Under the pieces are notes generated by a model, which ran no database searches, was not told where the DNA came from, and saw only the letters and a list, made by a program, of their open reading frames with translations. Positions 28,380 to 37,374 of a stretch of DNA of 48,852 nt are shown here, in pieces; within the stretch, counting starts at the first letter, position 1, and each line of letters begins with the position of its first letter. Both the position numbers and the translations under genes were made by a program. The DNA lies in the NCBI RefSeq assembly GCF_001712795.1, contig NZ_KV757645.1, positions 1-48,852 on the forward strand, given 5' to 3'. This DNA is from Nostoc sp. KVJ20. GTDB taxonomy: Bacteria; Cyanobacteriota; Cyanobacteriia; Cyanobacteriales; Nostocaceae.

Positions 28380-31300
28380 TGGTTGCACAATTCTCCAATC
28401 AGCAAGCACTCGCCTCCTTTGATATTCGCAATTTTGTAGACCAGCTAGAACCAGCCAGAGAGAAAAATAAATACATCTGCCCAGTTTGTGGCGGGAATGA
28501 CTTATCTATTGTCCCAGAAACCGGGAAGTACAGATGCTTCAATAATTGTGAGTGTAAGGACATCAGAGAGGCGATTAAACCCTGGGCTGAAGTGGTGGCA
28601 GAAAGGGCAGGGGCTAATTACACTCCATCCCTAAACCGTTTGGCAGCAAAGCCCAAGAGAATCTTGCCTAAACCAGCACCAATTCCAGATGGTGAATTAG
28701 CACTGGTGATGTTGACCCAAGCGGCGACTGACATACCCCAAACTCAAAACATAACTTGCAAGCTCCCAAAGGGAATACCAGGGAACGCAACACAAACAAT
28801 CTATCCTTACTCACAAACCCAATGGGTAATTCGCTATGAATGGGCGGATTACATCAAAGAGAAGGGAAAAGATAAATCCTTCCGCCAATGGCACAGGCTC
28901 CCGGACGGCACTCCAGAGATGAGAAAAGGGGATGAACCCTGGAAAGCTTACCGCATTGATGAAGCGATCGCCGCCGCTAAATCTGTGGCAGGAACCCCGG
29001 CACTACTCCAACACGAAGGGGAGGGGTGCGTAGAAGTTGGTCGAGAGCATGGGCTTGCTGGATTTACCTTCCAAGGTAGTGCCTGGGACAAAAAATCAAT
29101 CCTGCCAGAATACCAACTTATCAAGGATTCAGGCATAGGATTAATCGTTTTCCTGCATGACCCCGATGACACTGGGTTAAAGAAACTCCAGACTTGCCAG
29201 GAATGTGCCAACGAGGTGGGGATTGCATTTATTGGAATTAACCCTCACGACATCTGCCCCGATTTACCATATAAATCAAGTGACATCAAAGAAATCTTGG
29301 GGCAGATGGAAGTACCAGAATTTATCCGCAGGCTAGAAGAGGAGATCCACGCGGCTGTGGCGCAGCGATGCCTACAGCAAGCTGCGCTAACGCAACAAGC
29401 AGAGGTAAATGTCATCGATGACGATGATGACCAAAATCCTGTTGTAGCCTTCACTCAGCAAGCTTTTCAAGCTCTCTACGGAGATAAGAACTGGATTTGT
29501 GCTGCTGATAAGCTTTACTACCACACTGGCAATCACTATAAACACTCTCCAGATTCCACAGAACGCAAAAGAATCTACGACTTTTGCAATTCCTTTGTGG
29601 TCGAGAACGAACAGGGTAAAAAGTCTTGTCCCTATGCTTCACCTAGTTCAGTCAAGAAGGTTTTGGAATGGGTAAAAATGGGGACAGAAATTGACCCAGA
29701 ACTAATCAATCCTCCTGGCGTAAATTGCACTAATGGGATAGTCCGGGTTGAGTGGGAAGGCAGGGATTTTACAATAAGATTAGACCCGCATACGCCCCAG
29801 GACTACTTCATTTATGAACCGTTAATTGAATATGACCCGTCGGCTGACGATACATATTGTGAGCAACTTTTAGCTTGCTTAGACAAGCCACAACAAGAAA
29901 TATTTCTTAGAAATATTGCTGCATCCCTTGACCTTCAAACTGTTAGAAAATTTAGAGGGAGAGAGGTAAAAGCAATGTTTGCAATTGGTCTTGGTTCTAA
30001 TGGTAAAGATGCTCTGCGCGAATGTGTATCAACCATTTATGGGAAAAACGGATTAACTTCTGTTTCTTTGGGTGACTTTCAATCTTATGACGAAGGCAGA
30101 AAATTCGGACTAGCCCCACTTATATATAGTCGAATTAATTGGGCTTCTGAAAACCCACAAACATCTAGGATTGACAGACTCCAAAGCCTAAAATTATTTG
30201 TCACTGGAGATACATTACATTGCGAACAGAAAGGGAAAGACCATATAGAATTCTCTTCTAACGCAATAGGTGTTTTCAACTTAAACGAGACTCCCGCTTT
30301 TCAAGGCGTAATCCAAGCAATCAAAGATAGAATTGCAATTCTAGAATTCAAGAAAACCTTTGTAGATAATCCTGACCCCAATAATCCAAACGAGATAAAA
30401 GGCGACCCTCGATTTCGCTACGACCAAGATTTCATTAGAACAAAATTAGCTCCCGCATTCCTAAATAGAATCTTAAAAGCTCTTAATAACCTTATAGAGT
30501 CAGGTATCGATTATGAATGCACAACCGACGCTTTCCGCAACCTTCAGAGAGAGAATAATCATCTTTTTGACTTCATTGAAGATGAAAAACTGGGTTACGT
30601 CGAAGGTGGGGAGATGTCGGCAAGTGCTTTGTGGATGTTGCTGGAGAACTGGTACAAGCAGAATGGCACATTAACTATAGATGAAAACAACCGCAGGACA
30701 TGGATTGACCAAGTACGACCCAGCGATAAAAACGTGAAAGGCATCAACCAAGTCATTGCTCGAATCGCTCAACTCTTCCCGAAGGCAGTCAAGGCAAGTC
30801 GGTATTGTGATGTTCGGAAAAAACAGATTCCAATTCTCAAAGGCATCGGAATTATTGAGAATACCCGCCCCATTATTGAGAATACCCGCCCCATACCCGC
30901 CCCACTACCCGCCCCAGAAACCCAGTCACAGCAAGCAACCCGCCCCACCCGCCCCAGTTTTTCTAATTTTGGAGAAAACAATGAAGAGTCAGATATGAAA
31001 ATTGAATTGCTTTCTCCGACAATGGAAAAAGAAGAATATGTAACCCCAACTGGGGCGGGTGAGGCGGAAGTCTTACAGGATAAGGAAAACTGGGGCGGGG
31101 ACAGGGGCGAAACTGGGGCGGGTAGCTCCCAAACTGGGGCGGGTAGCTCCCAAACTGGGGCGGGTAGCTCCCCAAGTTGTGCGGAAAAGCTAGAAAGTGG
31201 TGCGGGTGAATCCGAGTCGGTGCGATCTTCCGAAGATTCCAAGGTTTTAGCCTCAGAAGCGATCGCTTGTATCTTGGAATCCCCTAATCCAAGTTTGGAA

Positions 31301-31435
31301 GTGATTAAAGAGATTTTGAGCGAAATGGAAATCTCTTCTTATTTAGAACTGCACGGGTTTTTGACCTTGGGTGAATTCGCGCAACTTGAGATGCTAATAC
31401 CAGTCGCCGAGAGGGAGGTTCACTTTGGCTCATAA
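28379..31435 (+). CDS. Plasmid primase-helicase (DUF3854 / D5-like, SF3 helicase)
   Basis: A 1018-residue replication protein. A zinc-binding region (CPVCGG and CFNNCEC) lies at 34-59, then a toprim-like DUF3854 domain with EGEGC (213-217) and FLHDPDDTG (258-266), then a D5-type helicase with Walker A GLGSNGKD (537-544). The C-terminal 190 residues are low complexity: repeated proline-rich units encoded by ACCCGCCCC repeats and TGAGSS units encoded by the inverse repeat. It is the best candidate for the replication initiator or primase of the element. Its start overlaps the upstream small gene. Confidence 0.85.
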   Translation: MVAQFSNQQALASFDIRNFVDQLEPAREKNKYICPVCGGNDLSIVPETGKYRCFNNCECKDIREAIKPWAEVVAERAGANYTPSLNRLAAKPKRILPKPAPIPDGELALVMLTQAATDIPQTQNITCKLPKGIPGNATQTIYPYSQTQWVIRYEWADYIKEKGKDKSFRQWHRLPDGTPEMRKGDEPWKAYRIDEAIAAAKSVAGTPALLQHEGEGCVEVGREHGLAGFTFQGSAWDKKSILPEYQLIKDSGIGLIVFLHDPDDTGLKKLQTCQECANEVGIAFIGINPHDICPDLPYKSSDIKEILGQMEVPEFIRRLEEEIHAAVAQRCLQQAALTQQAEVNVIDDDDDQNPVVAFTQQAFQALYGDKNWICAADKLYYHTGNHYKHSPDSTERKRIYDFCNSFVVENEQGKKSCPYASPSSVKKVLEWVKMGTEIDPELINPPGVNCTNGIVRVEWEGRDFTIRLDPHTPQDYFIYEPLIEYDPSADDTYCEQLLACLDKPQQEIFLRNIAASLDLQTVRKFRGREVKAMFAIGLGSNGKDALRECVSTIYGKNGLTSVSLGDFQSYDEGRKFGLAPLIYSRINWASENPQTSRIDRLQSLKLFVTGDTLHCEQKGKDHIEFSSNAIGVFNLNETPAFQGVIQAIKDRIAILEFKKTFVDNPDPNNPNEIKGDPRFRYDQDFIRTKLAPAFLNRILKALNNLIESGIDYECTTDAFRNLQRENNHLFDFIEDEKLGYVEGGEMSASALWMLLENWYKQNGTLTIDENNRRTWIDQVRPSDKNVKGINQVIARIAQLFPKAVKASRYCDVRKKQIPILKGIGIIENTRPIIENTRPIPAPLPAPETQSQQATRPTRPSFSNFGENNEESDMKIELLSPTMEKEEYVTPTGAGEAEVLQDKENWGGDRGETGAGSSQTGAGSSQTGAGSSPSCAEKLESGAGESESVRSSEDSKVLASEAIACILESPNPSLEVIKEILSEMEISSYLELHGFLTLGEFAQLEMLIPVAEREVHFGS
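30863..31165. repeat. GC-rich inverted repeat arrays inside the primase-helicase gene
   Basis: ACCCGCCCC occurs six times between 30863 and 30955. Its complement GGGGCGGGT occurs four times (31052, 31115, 31136, 31157), with one near copy at 31092. The last three are a 21-bp tandem repeat. The two arrays point toward each other across about 100 bases. They form the low-complexity tail of the protein and could also serve as iterons. Confidence 0.75.
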
Positions 31436-31516
31436 AAATGGGTGGTCACTGCCACCCGTTAGCTTACTGTTTTATAAAAAAACTACTTAAGGGTATCCGC
31501 CGTTCGCTATATTTAC

Positions 31517-31542
31517 CCCAACAAACGGAATTGTTTGTTGGG
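31517..31542. terminator. Inverted repeat after primase-helicase
   Basis: CCCAACAAAC and GTTTGTTGGG flank a 6-base loop. There is no clear T-run, so its role as terminator is weak. The adjacent CGCTATATTTACCCC at 31505-31519 matches the ends of the MITE at 32498-32723. Confidence 0.5.
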
Positions 31543-31650
31543 AACTCGGTTGAAGTGCGATCGCTGAGGTAGTGTTTTCAAGTCGGTTAGAAAGCCCGGT
31601 TAAGTTCTCGTAATCACCGCGTTACAATCTAGTTCAAAACGAAATTTTGT

Positions 31651-32127
31651 ATGCTGACTGAACAAAACAAAGCCCTCGTTCTCCAGTTCTACAAAGCTTT
31701 TGACGATCGCAAAATGGAGCAAGCCTTAGAGCTTTTGGCTCCAAACTTTGTTGCTCATCTAGCGGGTGTACCTGAGCCATTGGACGGGGCAGGGTTTAAG
31801 CAGTTTGGGATGTCGTTTTATTTAGCCTTCGGTCAGGGACAGCACATTTTTGATGAGGTTATTGTTTCAGGCGATAGGGTTGTAACGTGTGGAAGATTCA
31901 CAGCCACACATCTTGGAGAATTTCAAGGTCTTCCGCCAACAGGTAAACAAATCAATTTGTCGATCATGCACATCGATCGAGTCGAGTCGGGAAAGATCGT
32001 GGAGCATTGGGGGCAAGGCGATGCACTCGGATTGATGCAGCAGTTAGGGATTGTTTTCTTACCCGCTCCGAAGCTACTACCATATATTCTGAAAGGAGTT
32101 GTATCCAAACTGTTTAGGAAAGCCTGA
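31651..32127 (+). CDS. SnoaL-like / ester-cyclase family protein
   Basis: A 158-residue protein of the SnoaL-like fold (NTF2-like). The pattern is NKALVLQFYKAFDDRK at the start, FDEVIVSGDRVVTCGRFTATH in the middle and the hallmark HWGQGD near the end. Such proteins act as small-molecule cyclases or as auxiliary proteins. The substrate is unknown. The gene stands alone and looks like chromosomal-type cargo. The 200 bases after it contain nothing I can name. Confidence 0.75.
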   Translation: MLTEQNKALVLQFYKAFDDRKMEQALELLAPNFVAHLAGVPEPLDGAGFKQFGMSFYLAFGQGQHIFDEVIVSGDRVVTCGRFTATHLGEFQGLPPTGKQINLSIMHIDRVESGKIVEHWGQGDALGLMQQLGIVFLPAPKLLPYILKGVVSKLFRKA

Positions 32128-32328
32128 AAGTAGTTGCCAGTGGCAGAATAACCCGCTTGCACCCGACTGCTGACAGATGCTTGGTTGAGTCCGAGAGGTT
32201 GCTAGCAGGGGGTGAAACGGAACGTTATACCGCTAAAATTCTCGATGAGAGGTTAATTTATACCTGTCTGCAACTTAATAAATTCAGCCATCAATGATTT
32301 GTGCTGAGTATTCCTTAACCAAAAACCT

Positions 32329-32538
32329 ATGATTCGACTGATTACGCCCAGTGACACACCTACCTTGATAGCTTTGGCGGAAGCGTCTGGGTTATTCGAG
32401 CCAAATCAAACCGAAGAACTCGCCCAAATGCTGGAGCAACACTTCAATAGCGAACTGGAGAGTCAAGATTTGTGGTTTACCGACGACGATAATGGGGGTA
32501 AATATAGCGTAGCTGACACTAGGGGCAAGATAGGTTGA
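32329..32538 (+). pseudogene. GNAT acetyltransferase N-terminal fragment
   Basis: The 69 residues begin MIRLITPSDTPTLIALAEAS, the start of a GNAT N-acetyltransferase. The sequence stops being GNAT-like after about residue 56 (LWFTDDDNG), exactly where the inverted-repeat element at 32498 begins. The acetyl-CoA-binding motifs are missing, so it is a broken gene. Confidence 0.75.
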
Positions 32539-32723
32539 AAGTATTACTGTATAAGGTTTTAAGCTATCGCATTAGATAAATCATCCAAGCCTTGTTTGCT
32601 TCTTGTTAGACAAGGCTGTAACGAAAGAATAAGGGTTTCAGTCGTGTCATTTGCATACTACAAACCTCGGTTTTCGGTAAATTTGTACTATTTTACCCCT
32701 GGTGTCAGCTACGCTATATTTAC
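32498..32723. mobile_element. MITE-like element with terminal inverted repeats
   Basis: The left end GTAAATATAGCGTAGCTGAC and the right end form an inverted repeat of about 30 bases with three mismatches. The 226-base element has no coding capacity. It interrupts the acetyltransferase gene. A shorter match to the same end lies at 31505-31519. The exact outer limits and target duplication were not resolved. Confidence 0.7.
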
Positions 32724-32737
32724 GCCTAATAGCGAGT

Positions 32738-35700
32738 TTAATACTTGGGCTGCTTCCCTTGTTCCACAACAATTGCTCCTATATTGGCTTCAGCAGTAGG
32801 CTCATTACCGACTCGCCACCAACCTAAAGCTCCCTGTTCGCATCCATAAGCTTGGGCATAACGGAAGCGAATGTAATAAGTTCCTGGTTCTTTGGGTGCC
32901 TTTAGGGTGAACTTGTTTGAGCCTGAACCCTTGATACCTCCATCGTAGATACAGGCTTGAGCGCTATTTTGACCAACGATACCCACAATAATTTGATTAA
33001 TAGATCCCGGCTGACAGTCAGGACAATCATAAATGTAATTAGCCGATCCATTAATCTTTTCTCCAGGAGCAACACTTATAACATTACTTTTGTTGTTAAG
33101 TATGAAATCAGTGAGCTTCACTTGACCAGAAGTTGCATTATTAGGTAGTGTAGGTGGAGCTACTTCAGTATTATTTTGTTCTTCACTGTCAATTGAAGCC
33201 ATAGCTGCCTGTTGTTGTGCTTTTGCTAAGGCTTCTGGATCAATGCGTAAATTGGAATTGACCTTTTGGGCTTGTTTGAAACTATCCGTGGCTTTCGCAA
33301 GATTGCCTCCTCGTGCCATTGCTTTACCCTGATTGACTAAAAATTGGGCTGTTTCGATGTTGTCCCAGCCGTATTTCTGGCAAGTTTTGCTAGCATCTCT
33401 AGTTTCTTCAGTTTCACCTTTGACAAGAACAGAATGGAAAAGTAATCTATTGCACGCTAGTTTTAACGAAGCTTTATAATCTTCCGAGTTAGAAACTTTT
33501 TCGTTGAGAGTTCTGAGATTCCACAACCGTACTGTTTTGTCCCAACTTCCAGTAACAATATAATCTTTACCTAGCGGGCTAAAGGCAACTGAGGTAAGTT
33601 TATCGTCATGTCCTAAAAAGGGTTGTCCAATTAAATTACCTTCCAAATCTCTCACTTGCACAGTTTTTCCACTGGCAATGGCAATAGACTTGCTATCTGG
33701 ACTGAAAGCAACCGAAACGATATCACTTTCACGGATAGTTTTATCTATCTTTTTTTTCTGAAAATCTATCAACTTGACTGTGTTATCTACACCACTAGTA
33801 ACGATGTATTTTCCATCGGGGCTGATAGCCAATGAACTGACACCATATATGTGTGCTTCAATAGGTTTTGCAATAGAGTTACCTTTTCTGTCCCAAAATT
33901 GCAACGTATCACTAGCAATAACGATTGTCTGTCCATCAGGACTAAAAGCAACTGATTTGATCTGTCGCCCCTTAAGTTTTAAGAAAGGTTGAACGACATT
34001 GCCCTTCAAATCCCACAATCTCATTCCATCATCACCACTGCTGATAATGTACTGACTATCAGGACTAAAGGCGACTGATCTGACTACCCCTTGGTGTCCT
34101 TTGAAGGGTTTACCGATAGAGTTGCCCTCTAAATTCCATAACCGTACTGTCTTATCAGAACTGCCAGTAACTATATAACGTCCATCCGGGCTAAAATTGA
34201 TCGTATTAACATAATCTTCATGTCCCCTGAAGGGCTTACCAACAGGATAACCATCTAAATCCCATAACCTTACTGTTTTGTCTTCACTGCTACTAGCGAT
34301 GTAATTTCCATCTGGGCTAAAGGTTACTGAAGTGACATTCTGCTTATGTCCTGTAAGAATGTTTCTTTCTACAGGTTTTTGTAGCAAATCAAATAAGGTA
34401 GAACTAACTGAGTCTAGAACTTTTTTTAATTTGTCTTGGCTTTCACCAGTCAGCTTAACTGCTGTAACTAACCCGTCTAAAGGCTTCTTTAATCTTGCCT
34501 TAGCAGCTTGCTCACCCAGACCTGCAATAGTTGCTTGTTTAAAGGCATATACGCTTGTGGAGATAGCTAATACAAGTGCTATAGTAGTTCCAGAAAGTAA
34601 TGACCTCAAAATGAATATCTGGCGTTTCTCTCGTTGAATAATTTGATTTTGCCATGCAAGGCTAGCATCAATAAATTGCTTTTCTTCTGTTGTAAAACCA
34701 CCAACATTTTTAAAAGCATCTTTATTTTTCAACTCCATAATTTGATTTAATCTGGAGCCTTTTAAAAGTTCATCTTTAGCTTTAGATTCATTTCCTCTAC
34801 GAATTCTTTGCCAACGCCTTGCTTCACTAGCCAACCAATTTTTGAGAATAATTGCTTCTTTTTCCTCTTCAATCCACCTTTTTAAGGTATCCCATGAGGT
34901 TAGCAAAATTTCATGAGCAATCTCCACTGTAGCTGCTTGATTTTGACTATTGTTAAGTAGTAATCTTTCTTGACTTATAAAATCATAATTACTGACCAGG
35001 ATATTTTCATTAATAAACTTATTAAGAATATTTTCTACTGATTTATTAGTAAATTCATTTCGATAAGCCCTTCTACTAACTGCTTTACTACCTAAATCAG
35101 TATCAACAATATTCACTAATCTCACAAAAACTTGCTTAGTGACTATTTGTTCATCTTGATTTAGATTTTGATAAATCTGATTAATCCGCTTTTGTAACGC
35201 TCCTCTTACACCCTCTAACACTGCATAACTTTTCTTGTTTAAGGTGCGGTCTTCGATATTAGGACGACCATCAGCACCGAGACTTTTACATTCACTTTCC
35301 CAAAGCAAATTCAGGGTGTACTGCAATAAGGGAAGATAACCTTTTTGTCCCTCTATTTCTTTGATAATTTGTTCAACCAACCCTTCTTCAAACACGACCC
35401 CATGCTTGAGTGCTGGCTGCTCGAGCGCCTGTCGCAGTTCATCTGGATACATCTCAGTCACCAGATGAATATTATTTTGATTGGCAATAATACCTAGATC
35501 GGGATAGAAACTAAATTGCTCCAGAAAGTCAGACCGCATTGCCAGTACAATCTTGACAGAACTATTTTCAGACTTGGCAACCTGGACAAGACCTGAAATA
35601 AAGTTTTTGCGTTTGTCTGCATCATCACAAATAGTGAACAATTCTTCAAATTGATCGACAAAAATTAGCCACCGTTCTTCCTCCTTCTTTAAGGTGCTAA

Positions 35701-36229
35701 TCACTTTAGTTAGGGTATCTGCCTTTGCTTCTAGGGCAACCTCGACTGACGATTTACTGAAGCTATAGTCCTTCTCCTCACTGAGTAAACAACGATATAG
35801 GGAATCAAAGGGATCTTGATTGGGCGTAAAGATGAAGTCATAAAATGTTTGAGACTCCAGAGATTTCTTCAACTCAGGAATTAACCCCGCACGCACAACA
35901 GAAGATTTGCCACTCCCAGAAGCTCCTAAAACTAAACTCAGGCTACTTCGATTCACTGCCTCAAATAATCTAGTAATAAGCTTATCTCTACCGAAAAAGC
36001 GATCTCTGTCTTTGAAGTTAAACCTTTTGAGTCCCTGATAAGGTGAATTCTTATTCAGTTTTCGCTGCGTGACTACCTCAAGCGAAGACTGGATAATCTG
36101 AGTCTCAATAATGTTCTGAACTGGTGCGAAGGTCAAGTCACGACCAACGTTAGTATCCTTAACAAGGTTATCTTGTTCTTGAGATTGGCGCTTTGAAATT
36201 GGCTGGCTCATAGTACTGGTATCTCCCAT
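32738..36229 (-). CDS. STAND ATPase with WD40 propeller (nSTAND1-like)
   Basis: A 1163-residue signalling ATPase. The first 60 residues are flexible and contain the short motif TNVGRDLTFAPVQNI (26-40). The STAND domain follows, with Walker A GASGSGKSS (102-110) and Walker B FVDQFEELF (190-198). A membrane segment lies near residue 550 (LLSGTTIALVLAISTSVYAF). Seven WD40 repeats follow, with SPDG cores. The C-terminus is a beta-rich domain with conserved Cys. It is 119 bases downstream of a small protein that ends in a similar motif, which suggests signalling between them. Such proteins are common in programmed cell death or immune systems of cyanobacteria. Confidence 0.88.
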   Translation of the reverse strand: MGDTSTMSQPISKRQSQEQDNLVKDTNVGRDLTFAPVQNIIETQIIQSSLEVVTQRKLNKNSPYQGLKRFNFKDRDRFFGRDKLITRLFEAVNRSSLSLVLGASGSGKSSVVRAGLIPELKKSLESQTFYDFIFTPNQDPFDSLYRCLLSEEKDYSFSKSSVEVALEAKADTLTKVISTLKKEEERWLIFVDQFEELFTICDDADKRKNFISGLVQVAKSENSSVKIVLAMRSDFLEQFSFYPDLGIIANQNNIHLVTEMYPDELRQALEQPALKHGVVFEEGLVEQIIKEIEGQKGYLPLLQYTLNLLWESECKSLGADGRPNIEDRTLNKKSYAVLEGVRGALQKRINQIYQNLNQDEQIVTKQVFVRLVNIVDTDLGSKAVSRRAYRNEFTNKSVENILNKFINENILVSNYDFISQERLLLNNSQNQAATVEIAHEILLTSWDTLKRWIEEEKEAIILKNWLASEARRWQRIRRGNESKAKDELLKGSRLNQIMELKNKDAFKNVGGFTTEEKQFIDASLAWQNQIIQREKRQIFILRSLLSGTTIALVLAISTSVYAFKQATIAGLGEQAAKARLKKPLDGLVTAVKLTGESQDKLKKVLDSVSSTLFDLLQKPVERNILTGHKQNVTSVTFSPDGNYIASSSEDKTVRLWDLDGYPVGKPFRGHEDYVNTINFSPDGRYIVTGSSDKTVRLWNLEGNSIGKPFKGHQGVVRSVAFSPDSQYIISSGDDGMRLWDLKGNVVQPFLKLKGRQIKSVAFSPDGQTIVIASDTLQFWDRKGNSIAKPIEAHIYGVSSLAISPDGKYIVTSGVDNTVKLIDFQKKKIDKTIRESDIVSVAFSPDSKSIAIASGKTVQVRDLEGNLIGQPFLGHDDKLTSVAFSPLGKDYIVTGSWDKTVRLWNLRTLNEKVSNSEDYKASLKLACNRLLFHSVLVKGETEETRDASKTCQKYGWDNIETAQFLVNQGKAMARGGNLAKATDSFKQAQKVNSNLRIDPEALAKAQQQAAMASIDSEEQNNTEVAPPTLPNNATSGQVKLTDFILNNKSNVISVAPGEKINGSANYIYDCPDCQPGSINQIIVGIVGQNSAQACIYDGGIKGSGSNKFTLKAPKEPGTYYIRFRYAQAYGCEQGALGWWRVGNEPTAEANIGAIVVEQGKQPKY

Positions 36230-36348
36230 GCTTTAGCGACCAGAGGCGCAACTTATGCTGTCGGTTCAGCTAAAGCCAACACCTCCTCTAATCTTTGTTT
36301 AATTGGTCAAGTTTTATCTGACCCTTAGTTAGTTAGATTCCGACTTCC

Positions 36349-36726
36349 TTAACTCTTCTTACCTTCTTGAGTTGGCTTAAATTCAAAGTTTCCACCAACA
36401 TTTACGCCGCTCACCGTGTTGGTTTGAGTTTGATTGATTATTTCCTGCCCTCCAGGTTGTTCTTTGATCTTGTCGAGTAAATCTTGAGCTAACTGAAGCA
36501 TCTCAGGATCATCTTTGACCTTAGCGATTTCAACTTCTTCTTGCACTGTGGCTTTGCGAGCTTCAGAGTCAGGCTTTTTTTCTAATTTATCGACGGCATC
36601 AACAAGGTCACTTTCAGAACCACATTTTTTTTTCAAAGCTGCTTTAAGTGCGCTGTAGCCGTCTTTGATAGCATCCTTGCTTAGATTAGCCAGAGCAGCC
36701 ACAATAGCTGTTGTTATAACATCCAT
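36349..36726 (-). CDS. Small helical protein with amyloid-like C-terminal motif
   Basis: A 125-residue protein. The N-terminus is hydrophobic (MDVITTAIVAALANLSKDAI), then helical (SALKAALKKKCGSESDLVDA), then acidic. The C-terminus is VSGVNVGGNFEFKPTQ (N109 to P118), which matches the motif of the neighbouring STAND protein: NVGGNFEFKP against NVGRDLTFAP. From memory, this resembles the Bell-type membrane-active domains paired with bacterial amyloid signalling motifs (BASS). If so, the STAND protein would nucleate this protein into amyloid and activate it to damage membranes. The link is inferred. Confidence 0.7.
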   Translation of the reverse strand: MDVITTAIVAALANLSKDAIKDGYSALKAALKKKCGSESDLVDAVDKLEKKPDSEARKATVQEEVEIAKVKDDPEMLQLAQDLLDKIKEQPGGQEIINQTQTNTVSGVNVGGNFEFKPTQEGKKS

Positions 36727-36967
36727 AGTTCATCTTTAAAGGGTAAATGGATTGATACATTTAGAAGCAGGTTATTATGCGTATTCATTTCGAGATGAGC
36801 GGATTCTAGAAAATTTAATAGTTTAAATAATTCAGCTAAATAAATTCTCTTTAACCCTTAAAAAACTCAAGTTTAGACATCACAAAGTTGGTCATTATAG
36901 TAGGCGGAAAAACCGCTAATTTTCTCAAATACAAGAGCGCCTAGAATTGCCGTATTTATTTATTTAA

Positions 36968-37315
36968 TTATCTTAGACTCAAAATATTAAGAGTTAATTG
37001 AGCGATTTCTGCCAACCCTGAAATTACCTCTTGCAGATTTTTTATATTATTCATTAATTCATCAACTTTTTTAGTAAGATTTTTCAATTGAGTTAATTGT
37101 GATTCTAACCGAGTTAGTAATTCTATCGCAGCAAATATAGCAATTTGATTTGCATTCTGTCGAATTCTTTCTGAATAATCCCTTAACTTGTCTCTTTGTT
37201 CTGATGATAAAGTATCTCGATAATTACGCCGAAAGGCATCTACTTTATTTGCAAGTTGCTGAAGCATGTCTCCGTACTTAAACAAAGTATCTACTCCATT
37301 AGTGTTGATTGTCAT
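36968..37315 (-). CDS. Coiled-coil protein in the STAND cluster
   Basis: A 115-residue, almost fully helical protein with heptad-like leucines (ELLTRLESQLTQLKNLTKKV) and a hydrophobic C-terminal helix. No family is recognised. It lies between the lipoprotein-like gene and the small helical protein on the same strand, with gaps of 59 and 241 bases. Confidence 0.6.
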   Translation of the reverse strand: MTINTNGVDTLFKYGDMLQQLANKVDAFRRNYRDTLSSEQRDKLRDYSERIRQNANQIAIFAAIELLTRLESQLTQLKNLTKKVDELMNNIKNLQEVISGLAEIAQLTLNILSLR

Positions 37316-37374
37316 AATTTAACTATCCTAGTTATTGAATCGGTAAAAGTATTAAAATTATGAATATACTATCT

